A stretch of 64,000 bases of DNA from an uncultured Desulfomonile sp. (GTDB lineage Bacteria; Desulfobacterota; Desulfomonilia; Desulfomonilales; Desulfomonilaceae): assembly GCA_903952205.1 (NCBI GenBank), contig CAJBEZ010000009.1, positions 42,428 through 106,427 of the forward strand, in the 5' to 3' direction. Below are positions 53,896 through 61,560 of the stretch, one piece after another. Made by a program: the position numbers and the translations under genes. A model generated the notes under the pieces. It was not told where the DNA came from. It did no database searches and worked only from the letters and a program-made list of their open reading frames with translations. Every line of letters starts with the position of its first letter. The stretch's first letter is position 1.

Positions 53896-55206
53896 ATGAG
53901 CCGAAGCTTGATTCGCAGGGCGCTTCTTTACAGGTGGCTGATATTCTGGATAATGGCCATAGCCTATGTCATCGTTTATTTCCACAGACTTTCGACGGCT
54001 GTTGTGGCGGTGGACCTGCAGCAGGCCTTTGGGGCCACCGGCGGATTCATAGGGTTGCTGGCGTCCGCCTATTTTTATCCCTATGCGCTAATGCAGTTTC
54101 CAGCCGGCCTTCTGTCAGACTCACTGGGGCCAAGGAAGACCGTCACCGGATTCCTTCTTCTGGCGGCTGTGGGAAGCGTTCTCTTCGGACTTGCGCCTAA
54201 TAAGGAGTTCGCTGTCTTCGCAAGAGTTCTTGTGGGCCTGGGAGTGTCAATGGTATTCATTCCCACGATGAAACTGCTTGCCAACTGGTTCAGAGGCCAC
54301 GAATTCGCCATAATGACGGCAATTGTCAATGTCATGGGAGGCTTTGGAGCATTGACAGCGGCTGGACCCTTGGCGGCGATGACAGGTTGGGTCGGTTGGA
54401 GAGTTTCTTTTGAAATCATCGGAGCAGCGACCTTTTTCATGGCCATCATGGTCTGGATATTTGTCAGAAACAGGCCGGAGGACCTTGGATGGCCTCCGGT
54501 AACACAGTTGGATTTACCCGCCCAATCGGCGCAAAAACGATCCGAGACCATTAAGCCATGGCAAGGAGCCAAAATTGTGCTGAGTGAACCTCATTTCTGG
54601 CCGATTGCAATCTGGTTTTTCTTTACTTGTGGGTTATTTTTCAGCTTCGGTGGGTTGTGGGCCGGGCCTTACTTTATCAACGTCTACGGATTGAGCAAGT
54701 CAGAAACAGGCTCTATCCTGAACATGATCGCCGTCGGATTAATTATTGGAAGTCCTTTTTACAGCCTGCTTTCCGACAAAGTCTTGAAGAGTAGAAAGAG
54801 GGTCCTGTTATTATCGTCACTGGGCCTTGCCTTGATTGTCGGTTTCCTCAATTTGTTCCCTAATGGACTGCCTCACTATGCGCTTTTTTTCTTAATGCTA
54901 TTTTTTTCCATCACATCATCGGCCATAGTTGTCATAGGTTTTACTACCACCAAGGAGTTGTTTCCAATTCAGATTGCGGGAACTTCAGTGGGGGCGGTCA
55001 ATCTTTTCCCGTTTCTTGGCGGGGCCATATTTCAACCATTTATTGGCTGGATTCTTGACATGTATCCTCGCACCGCCTCCGGGGGATATCCGCTTGAAGC
55101 ATTTAAGTCGGCTTTCTTCGTGATGTTGATAGCTTCCATAATCTGCGTAATTACTACTCTTTTTATGAAGGACACATTTCCTGGACAGACTTCAACACCG
55201 AATTAG
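53896..55206 (+). CDS. MFS transporter
   Basis: 436 residues with about 12 hydrophobic segments. Motif A is GLLSDSLGPRKTV (between TM2 and TM3), and YFHRLSTAVVAVDLQQAFG opens the first periplasmic region. The RNRPEDLGWPP stretch between the halves is typical of the OFA/anion:cation and GlpT-related families. Substrate may be an organic anion such as formate/oxalate or a sugar phosphate; not determinable. Inner membrane. A GT9 gene follows after 60 bases. Confidence 0.88.
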   Translation: MSRSLIRRALLYRWLIFWIMAIAYVIVYFHRLSTAVVAVDLQQAFGATGGFIGLLASAYFYPYALMQFPAGLLSDSLGPRKTVTGFLLLAAVGSVLFGLAPNKEFAVFARVLVGLGVSMVFIPTMKLLANWFRGHEFAIMTAIVNVMGGFGALTAAGPLAAMTGWVGWRVSFEIIGAATFFMAIMVWIFVRNRPEDLGWPPVTQLDLPAQSAQKRSETIKPWQGAKIVLSEPHFWPIAIWFFFTCGLFFSFGGLWAGPYFINVYGLSKSETGSILNMIAVGLIIGSPFYSLLSDKVLKSRKRVLLLSSLGLALIVGFLNLFPNGLPHYALFFLMLFFSITSSAIVVIGFTTTKELFPIQIAGTSVGAVNLFPFLGGAIFQPFIGWILDMYPRTASGGYPLEAFKSAFFVMLIASIICVITTLFMKDTFPGQTSTPN

Positions 55207-55268
55207 GGAGACACTTTTGTTGACGCATTACAATGGCCGACGTGAACATTCAGTAGAGTGGTAACAGG

Positions 55269-56159
55269 ATGCCGCACATTTGGGTGATACGTCCCGGAGC
55301 GCTGGGCGATACAATTCTGACGATACCTTTGCTACATACGTTGAGAAAGGCCCATCCGAGAGCCAGGATAACTCTGTTTGCTTCAAGTGCCTATAAGGAA
55401 CTTGTTCCTGAATCGTTCTCTTTCAAGCCAATCGATGCCAGGGAATCTCTCTGGCTTTTTCACAACGGGGTAATTGAGAGTTCGCAAATTGCGGAAAAGC
55501 CGGATGCGGCGTACGTGATTCTAAAACATCCTGAACCAGTGATCTTAAATTTGGAAGCTATAGGCGTGCAGAATATTTTTCAGGCAAATCCAACGCCCGC
55601 TCCTGGTAAACACCTAGTAGAAAGCCTTCATTCACAACTTGGCCTACCATTGCCGGACAGGTATCCGTTTTTAAGAAAATGCGAGATGTTTGAAAAGGGA
55701 AATCTTGTCTGGGCTCATCCCGGAAGCGGCGGCCTCAAGAAGAATGTTCCAGTAACTCTGTTCGCCGAGATTTCTAGAATTATTCGGGAAAAGTTCAGAT
55801 GTGATTTGGTGATTACTCTCGGAGAAGCTGACTTGGAAATCAAATCCAACGCCCAATGGACTCCATGGCTGTCCGAATGCCTTCCAACCGTCATTGAAAA
55901 TAGATCATTGAAAGAATTGTCTATAATGCTCCGCAACTCACGACTATATATAGGAAATGATTCCGGCATAAGTCACTTAGCCGCTGGATTGGGCATCCAG
56001 TCCATCCTTTTTTTCACTGAGACCGACCCGATTCAATGGGCCCCCTGGGTCCCTCATCATCAGTTGAAGATCATGGACTATCGATCAAACAACCTGCCTA
56101 AAGATTTTGCCAATGAGGCGGCGAGAATAGTTGATTTAAACATCCAAAGCCTCGCCTAG
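55269..56159 (+). CDS. Glycosyltransferase family 9 (heptosyltransferase-like)
   Basis: 296 residues. PGALGDTILTIPLLHTLRKA is the GT9 N-terminal motif, WAHPGSGGLKKNVP the central nucleotide site, and GNDSGISHLAAGLGI the C-terminal motif. Family members add heptose from ADP-heptose to the LPS inner core. The first DxH/catalytic Asp region is intact. The SIS isomerase at 5008 could supply heptose phosphate. Some GT9 enzymes have other donors. Length is slightly shorter than E. coli WaaC/F. Confidence 0.88.
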   Translation: MPHIWVIRPGALGDTILTIPLLHTLRKAHPRARITLFASSAYKELVPESFSFKPIDARESLWLFHNGVIESSQIAEKPDAAYVILKHPEPVILNLEAIGVQNIFQANPTPAPGKHLVESLHSQLGLPLPDRYPFLRKCEMFEKGNLVWAHPGSGGLKKNVPVTLFAEISRIIREKFRCDLVITLGEADLEIKSNAQWTPWLSECLPTVIENRSLKELSIMLRNSRLYIGNDSGISHLAAGLGIQSILFFTETDPIQWAPWVPHHQLKIMDYRSNNLPKDFANEAARIVDLNIQSLA

Positions 56160-56500
56160 ATTTATCACCTACCAATGTTGTTACAATTAAACTAATTAGT
56201 TATAGCTATTATATAATATAATTTATTATTAATGGACGCGCATAGCACCCAACAAAGCCATATAACGCGCTGATATTTATTGCGCGCCTATGTCTTTTTT
56301 GTTGTAGTCGGAAATTAATTGTAAAATCAATTTGATAGTTCCGGTTGCTAAGACATTACACTATGTTATGGCGTTTTAATAGCTCATCTTATTTCTAGTT
56401 AATCTCTATAACTATTTAAAATAGAATATTTTTTTGTTGACAAGTGAAAACATATCTGTAAAGTGCGGCCTTAACAAAACGTTCTCCTGGGAGGGAGGGT
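56160..56500. other. AT-rich intergenic region before the secreted protein gene
   Basis: 341 bases of strongly AT-rich sequence with no supported gene. The one promoter-like pair is at 56437-56464. No repeat of note. Confidence 0.5.
56437..56464 (+). promoter_or_regulatory. Candidate promoter of the exported protein gene
   Basis: TTGACA (56437-56442), 16 bases, TAAAGT (56459-56464). Leader about 30 bases to ATG 56501, with GGGAGGGAGGGT in between. Confidence 0.45.
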
Positions 56501-57511
56501 ATGATGATTAGGAAACCCCGTATAGTACTGGTATGTCTAAGTTTGTTCACACTCATTTTCGCGGCTGACGCCATGGCATGGAACTTCATGCAGGCTGCCG
56601 CCGCAAATGACAGCCGGGAAAATTTTCTTGTTCCTGTTTCACCTAACGCCAAAGTTATCACCAAGGTGAAACCTCAACCTATAGTCAAAACAAAGCCATT
56701 TTGGGGCTTTCAAGAGCGTGCCCAGTTTCTTGCGCAACAGCAAGTTGCGTGCCCTTTGCCGACTCTGAGATTTAGAGGCTGGGAACTCGACGCTCAGGCG
56801 ATGTTTGCCAGAACCAAAGGCAAGGTTACACTCTGGAACAACCAGTTTGGCTTTTCCGGCTCGTGGAACCAGCAACCGGAGGTTGATTTCAACTCCGCCT
56901 TGGGAATTCCGGATCATTCGGTGGTTGGGACCTTTAGCGCCCGATATAAATTTAAACCACGATGGTCAGTGAAATACCTGATTACGCCGACCGTTTTGAA
57001 TGGCAGCGGAAACCCTGGGACTTGGTTCCAGTTTGGCGCCGGCCAGTCACTCCAGTCGAAATGGGAAAGGCTTCATCAGCAGATAGGGCTTGTTTATGAT
57101 CCCATTCTTACACCAACCTCACGAGTTGGAATATTCGCCGATTATGTAAGGATTAGGGAACGCGTTAGATTCGGCAACGCCGGATGGTCTGGATCCGCTT
57201 TCGGTGGGTCAGCTTTTGATAATGACCTGGATATGGCCATGGCCGGGATCGAAATGGAGAAACTTCTCAAAGTGACCCGATCCAGCAGCGCCTTGTCATG
57301 TGAATGCAAAGCCGGCGTGGCCTTTCTGGATGACGCCGTTGGCGCCGACCTCAGCACGGGTCTTAAGTACAGTGTTGATCTTAATAACGGACGGTCTGGC
57401 TATGTGAAAGGTGGCTACAGATATCTGACCTACAAGAAAGGTTACAGCGAATCTAAAATGATAGATGTGGCAATGGATGGAGGATATGTAGAGATGGGCT
57501 TTCTCTTCTAG
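56501..57511 (+). CDS. Exported protein, probable outer-membrane barrel, unknown
   Basis: 336 residues. An N-terminal signal peptide (MIRKPRIVLVCLSLFTLIFA) is cleaved near ADAMA-WNF. The mature chain has alternating strands rich in Gly, Phe, Trp, Ser and Asp (VGTFSARYKFKPRWSVKYL, GLVYDPILTPTSRVGIFAD) and ends in an aromatic C-terminal residue (YVEMGFLF), the usual final strand of outer-membrane proteins. No named family recognised. The ribosome site is strong (GGGAGGGAGGGT). A stable 8-bp hairpin lies 16 bases after the stop, and a T-rich terminator lies further on. Confidence 0.8.
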   Translation: MMIRKPRIVLVCLSLFTLIFAADAMAWNFMQAAAANDSRENFLVPVSPNAKVITKVKPQPIVKTKPFWGFQERAQFLAQQQVACPLPTLRFRGWELDAQAMFARTKGKVTLWNNQFGFSGSWNQQPEVDFNSALGIPDHSVVGTFSARYKFKPRWSVKYLITPTVLNGSGNPGTWFQFGAGQSLQSKWERLHQQIGLVYDPILTPTSRVGIFADYVRIRERVRFGNAGWSGSAFGGSAFDNDLDMAMAGIEMEKLLKVTRSSSALSCECKAGVAFLDDAVGADLSTGLKYSVDLNNGRSGYVKGGYRYLTYKKGYSESKMIDVAMDGGYVEMGFLF

Positions 57512-57527
57512 CCCACTGAATTGCGGG

Positions 57528-57551
57528 GTAGGGCTACGGAGGGAGCCCTAC
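57528..57551 (+). other. Stable hairpin after the exported protein gene
   Basis: GTAGGGCT (57528-57535) and AGCCCTAC (57544-57551) form a perfect 8-bp stem with an 8-base loop, 16 bases after the stop. No T-run follows, so it is more likely an mRNA-stabilising element than a terminator. Confidence 0.45.
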
Positions 57552-57597
57552 TCAGACGAATTTTACGAAAAGTCTAGGGAAGAAACGATTTTTTTAG

Positions 57598-57664
57598 GCT
57601 CGACCGGCTCCCTAGGCCTTTTCCCTCCCAGCTCGATTTCACCCGGTCGAGCTTTTTTCTTTTT
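57598..57664 (+). terminator. Rho-independent terminator
   Basis: GCTCGACCGG (57598-57607) pairs with CCGGTCGAGC (57643-57652), with a long loop, followed by TTTTTTCTTTTT. Serves the exported protein gene and ends just before the J-domain gene. Confidence 0.65.
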
Positions 57665-57709
57665 GTGGCGCCGGATTCATGTATTATTCTTTATCTAGAG
57701 ACGCTGGAT

Positions 57710-58510
57710 ATGGATCAAACTCTTCTGCAGATAATGAATTTTGTTCAAAGCCGACCAGGAACATGCAAGGCAGGCATTTGCAGAAATTTTGGGCTCTCGG
57801 AGTACCGTTTGAACAGGGCTTTTAGAAACCTTACGAGAGAATTTCCTGACATCACGTTCGTTTCCAGCCATGAACACGGAGTTTGGTTTTTAGAATTGGA
57901 CCCATCTCGATGCCTCGGCATCGACTGGTCGGACGGAGCCCGTGAAGGTTTTTTTCAATGTCAAAAATCCCCAAAGTTTTCAGATGGCAGATGTTATGAA
58001 CACTCTCTCATTCAAAGTTCTGAAATGATTGCTTTCGGTAGAAAACTTTCCTATTGTCTCGGCCCGATGGAACCAAACGCTAGAAACATACTGTCGCTGG
58101 GAATGACATTAATTGAAGAATTGAGAGAGGTTCTCATAAGGATTTCTCCTCTGACAAAATTTGAGTTTGAATCAAGGTCCAGTCTTGTGCGGATGTTCAA
58201 TTCCGCTTACGCCACGCTTAAGTTGAGAGAACGTGTAAGAAACCAAAGATCCGAAGATTTTCATTGGAATCCAGAGTTTGAAGCTAGACATAGGGCATCT
58301 TCTATTAACCCCTTCGAGTATTCTCTCAGAAAATTATTCGCCATTTTGGGCATAGATTCTGATTCTTCGAAGGAGGACACATTAAGGGCATGGAAAAGAT
58401 TGGCCCGGATCTATCATCCTGACACTTCCAAAGATGATGGAGATGAAGAAAAAATGAAGGAAATCAACATGGCGAAAGACAGGATATTCAGAATTCGCCG
58501 TTGGGATTGA
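57710..58510 (+). CDS. Protein with N-terminal winged-helix-like region and C-terminal J domain
   Basis: 266 residues from ATG 57710; an in-frame GTG at 57665 falls at the terminator and is rejected. The C-terminal 208-262 is a J domain: LFAILGIDSDSSKEDT, RAWKRLARIYHPDTS with HPD at 236-238, and a final helix. Residues about 5-60 look like a winged helix (LLQIMNFVQSRPGTCKAGIC, EYRLNRAFRNLTREFPD). Between them C69, C84, C95 and His98 resemble a short C-C-C-H zinc-ribbon-like motif. J domains stimulate Hsp70 ATPase. Function unknown; the arrangement (J domain at the C-terminus, no G/F region or zinc fingers) is unlike DnaJ. Confidence 0.75.
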   Translation: MDQTLLQIMNFVQSRPGTCKAGICRNFGLSEYRLNRAFRNLTREFPDITFVSSHEHGVWFLELDPSRCLGIDWSDGAREGFFQCQKSPKFSDGRCYEHSLIQSSEMIAFGRKLSYCLGPMEPNARNILSLGMTLIEELREVLIRISPLTKFEFESRSSLVRMFNSAYATLKLRERVRNQRSEDFHWNPEFEARHRASSINPFEYSLRKLFAILGIDSDSSKEDTLRAWKRLARIYHPDTSKDDGDEEKMKEINMAKDRIFRIRRWD

Positions 58511-58535
58511 TATATAAAATTGAGATGATGAAAAC

Positions 58536-58569
58536 AAAAAGGGACTCCAAAGAGTCCCTTTATTTTTTA
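58536..58569. terminator. Bidirectional terminator between convergent genes
   Basis: AAGGGACTC (58539-58547), loop CAAA, then GAGTCCCTT (58552-58560), with A-rich sequence before and T-rich after. It ends the J-domain gene (plus) and the CGPPPC gene (minus). Confidence 0.8.
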
Positions 58570-58587
58570 CTTTTCCTCGAATCAGTC

Positions 58588-59181
58588 TTACCAGTAGCTA
58601 CCGAAAACACCCTCAGCCGGAGTGGCCATTAAAGTTGACGGCAAAGAGGATCCGGATTTCTTACTCATGGGAGACATGGCCTTAGGAGTTCCATAACCCA
58701 TGGATCTCACAGGGGGAGGTCTCATTCCATAGGCTGGCGGATAACCGGTTCCGGGACCGCATACAGGTGGGCCACATTTCACAGGAGCAGCGCACATCGG
58801 CGGTGGGCACGGAGGTGGTCCACACATAGGCGGAGCGCAAGGAGGTGGCCCGCATGGTGGCCGTCCACACTGAGGACTACAATCCAGCGCGTCTATCATA
58901 CGGTCGACCAGTTTAAACGGCAAAGCGACTACGCCTGTAACCAATCTGAATGCGCCAGTGAAGACCCTGGCCAGAGGGTTCGGTTGACCACATGGAGGCG
59001 GTCCGCAGCACGGGGGTGGGCATGGAGGTGGTCCACAGCACGGTTGGGGCCCGCACACGGGTGGCGGTCCGCACATAGGCGGCACTTTGCACACAGGGCC
59101 TCCTGCGGAGACTGGCGCCAAACCCATAACCAGCAGCGCCAAAACCGCAAAAATAGCGCCAATAGCGAATTTCCCTTTCAT
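58588..59181 (-). CDS. Secreted Cys/Pro-rich CGPPPC-repeat protein
   Basis: 197 residues. The signal peptide (MKGKFAIGAIFAVLALLVMG) is cleaved near PVSAG. The mature chain has two repeat blocks, residues 31-64 and 101-141, made of CGPPPC-type units with Cys about every 5-6 residues: 18 Cys in total. They flank a segment of about 30 residues (71-100) that is amphipathic, with a likely short hydrophobic helix (FRLVTGVVALPFKLVDRM). The C-terminus (142-197) is Gly/Pro/Ser/Met-rich. Two frames of the opposite reading show similar periodicity only because the DNA repeats. I do not recognise a family. Possibly a metal-binding or disulfide-crosslinked cell-surface protein. Confidence 0.8.
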   Translation of the reverse strand: MKGKFAIGAIFAVLALLVMGLAPVSAGGPVCKVPPMCGPPPVCGPQPCCGPPPCPPPCCGPPPCGQPNPLARVFTGAFRLVTGVVALPFKLVDRMIDALDCSPQCGRPPCGPPPCAPPMCGPPPCPPPMCAAPVKCGPPVCGPGTGYPPAYGMRPPPVRSMGYGTPKAMSPMSKKSGSSLPSTLMATPAEGVFGSYW

Positions 59182-59371
59182 TCAACAACTCCTTCCAAAG
59201 AATCCCTCGGACTCTCCCCTTTACCCCTCCGAGCGACAGTTAATGCATTTAAATATCTCTTATAGATACTTTATCAAAATTTATCCACAAATGTCAACCT
59301 GAAAAATTACTGTTAAACCTTATTAAAGAATATTTATAATAGACTAATTTATATTAAATATTAGTCCTTAT

Positions 59372-60694
59372 CTAATTCGAGTTTTCTTCCCATACGCCCT
59401 CACTCTCCACTGGAACTGCGTCAGGACGGTTGGGATAACCTACTTTGCCACATCCAAAATCGAGAGACACCGAAGCCCCCAAGGACGCAACAATTTTCCG
59501 ACGTAATTCTTTTGAATCTTTGGCCCAGGACACTACCCAGCTATCCACAACAGCGTCGTGGTTCTTGTCAAACCTGAACTCGCCTCTCATTCCATTAATC
59601 TTTGAGTTTGAAACCGCTTTGAGCAGCGTCTCAAAATCAGGCGTCCCCGATGCGCCGCCATTCACCAGACTATCAATAATTCCGGCCAGATCATATCCTT
59701 CGGCCACTCTGGAAATAGACAGGGCCATCGAATCAGATTTAGAAGAAATCTTTGATCTCAAAGACTCGACATTTGCAATATTCGTCAATGTCGGCACACC
59801 TGTCACGGTTTCCTCAACACCTTGGTCCATCTTGTTAAATAATGTCAATGTCTCAGGACCGACGATGGTTTTTCGAGTTTTGGAGTCTCCGGTGTTCATC
59901 GACTGAAGAAATTTCTGGGCGGATTCGTTTTCAAAAGCGGCGAAAACAAAGTCGGCGTCAGAATTCCTTATAGAAGAAACCACTGAATCAATGGCGCCAG
60001 ATGCGCTACCGACCATGACCCTATCGCAAAATGCCCCACCTGCCCTTTCAAATCCAAAGGCAAAAGAATCCGCTTGTTCGTTTGTGTCGCGATTATCATC
60101 TCCCGTGATGAATACTTTCATCCCGGCGTTCATTACTGCCCATGGGGCCAGCGGTTCGGCCAGGACATAATTATTGGGACTGGACCTGAAAACGTTGGGT
60201 AGGCAGATTTCCCCGCATACCAGCTCAATAGACGGATTAGTAAGAAATACTATGGCCCGTGATTTGGCGAACTTTTCAACAGCCTTCTTCGATCCTTCAA
60301 CATCTGCGACACACACAATTAAGTTCACGTCAGCGTCTCTAAGCGAACCTTGAATTTCTTGCAATGCCTCGTCTAAACTCTGGTCATAGGTCTTCCTCAG
60401 AATGTCCACCGGGCATGGGCCGTTTTCCTGGAATGAAAGATCACATCCTGCCATGAGGGACCTGGCTTCCAATTCCATCTGACCTTTTTCCGGATAAATG
60501 AAAGTCATCTTGGTTCTTCGCTCGGGCTCCATAGCCCGTCCCAAAAGCGGGGTTAGGACTATTGCGGAAGTCAACACGCCGGAAATAAGGAAATCCCGCC
60601 TCGACAGCAAATGTCGTTCGGCCGGCAAGTCGTTAACTTCCAAGTTAGATGTAACCGCGTCTTTTTCAAGACGGCGCCTTTTTGTCTGAGTCAT
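59372..60694 (-). CDS. Tat-exported periplasmic binding protein (liv-type fold)
   Basis: The start is uncertain: the open frame reaches 60748, and ATG 60694 gives about 440 residues. A twin-arginine signal, LSRRDFLISGVLTSAIVL, lies about 30 residues in, which is a typical place for a long Tat leader. The mature part has a type-I ABC binding-protein feel: TFIYPEKGQME, VCVADVEGSKKAVEKF, FITGDDNRDTNEQADSFAFGFERAGG, and GYDLAGIIDSLVNGG. Unlike the operon at 5.9-12.8 kb, no permease or ATPase gene adjoins, so it is an orphan. The Tat route suggests it folds with a cofactor before export. Confidence 0.78.
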   Translation of the reverse strand: MTQTKRRRLEKDAVTSNLEVNDLPAERHLLSRRDFLISGVLTSAIVLTPLLGRAMEPERRTKMTFIYPEKGQMELEARSLMAGCDLSFQENGPCPVDILRKTYDQSLDEALQEIQGSLRDADVNLIVCVADVEGSKKAVEKFAKSRAIVFLTNPSIELVCGEICLPNVFRSSPNNYVLAEPLAPWAVMNAGMKVFITGDDNRDTNEQADSFAFGFERAGGAFCDRVMVGSASGAIDSVVSSIRNSDADFVFAAFENESAQKFLQSMNTGDSKTRKTIVGPETLTLFNKMDQGVEETVTGVPTLTNIANVESLRSKISSKSDSMALSISRVAEGYDLAGIIDSLVNGGASGTPDFETLLKAVSNSKINGMRGEFRFDKNHDAVVDSWVVSWAKDSKELRRKIVASLGASVSLDFGCGKVGYPNRPDAVPVESEGVWEENSN

Positions 60695-60955
60695 TCGCTT
60701 ACTGCTATTCCCGGGAAGCCATATCGGGCTTCTCCGCAACGTTCTCAACTTGGCGGAATTCTAGGTTTGCCGCGCATCCTACTCTAAACGAATTTACCTG
60801 TAAAGACAGTATTGTGATCCGTAGATTCGGAAATTATGTTCAGGGGAAGAGATGAATTATCAACTGAGGGCTGATGTTTGAGACCTGTATCAGAAGTTTG
60901 GGGGACAATCTTCCCGGGTCGCAAAGCCCGACAAACGGGAAGATTGAATGCTTTG

Positions 60956-61294
60956 TCAGCGATACGGACGCGGCATCGGGGCGCAAGCCGCCGGCTGCTG
61001 AGGAGCGCAACTGTATCTGCTTTTCTTTATAGCCTTTCTGGAAGGAGCGCAAACAGGAGGGGGACACTCCATTCTCACTGTAATCACTCGGCAACTTCTG
61101 GGCGCGAATGAATCCTGAGAGCACTTGACTACGGCCATCTCCGTAGCGTGGCCTGGTGTCGGTCCAATCCCTTGGTACAGAGCGCCTCGCAGGTTCTGAG
61201 CAGTCGCGACAAACAAGGCGTCAGAATTTCCTGGAATCGCTGCGGTCACTGCTAAAATAAATACCGCTAGTAAAAGTATAGCCTTCCCGGACAT
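60956..61294 (-). CDS. Small secreted Cys/Pro-containing protein
   Basis: 112 residues. Strong ribosome site TTGGAGG about 6 bases before ATG. Signal peptide MSGKAILLLAVFILAVTAA, likely cleaved near NSDA. The mature 85-90 residues have six Cys (C58, C68, C77, C82, C96, C104); the end carries CPPPVCAP and SCAPQQPAACAPMP, reminiscent of the CGPPPC protein. A TTGAAA-16-TATAAT pair (61335-61308) is close to the start, but the start point would cut the ribosome site, so I do not call it. No family recognised. Confidence 0.72.
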   Translation of the reverse strand: MSGKAILLLAVFILAVTAAIPGNSDALFVATAQNLRGALYQGIGPTPGHATEMAVVKCSQDSFAPRSCRVITVRMECPPPVCAPSRKAIKKSRYSCAPQQPAACAPMPRPYR

Positions 61295-61560
61295 CGCATA
61301 CCTCCAAATTATAATTTAACTATAAGTTCTTTCAATTCTATGAAGACAAAGTCGAATCTCAAAAGTTCCTCCTTTTTGAGACCGTTATGCCTACACTTTT
61401 ACCGTATCAGATTAAACCAGAAATTTCAAGCCAATTAAATTACTGATATTCCTGCTACTTAGACACTAGAATAGCTTTGCAAAAATCCATACCGCCTTCT
61501 TTAACATACGGTTTTAACCAAATCTAAGAGGGTCCTCTCTTCACTTTCCTATGTCCTCTA

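Noticed and set aside
56160..56500. AT-rich stretch as a possible mobile-element remnant
   Set aside because: No inverted repeats, transposase fragment or target duplications seen.
58682..59265. Other-frame ORFs over the CGPPPC gene on both strands
   Set aside because: The DNA repeat keeps several frames open; only one frame has a signal peptide and ribosome site.
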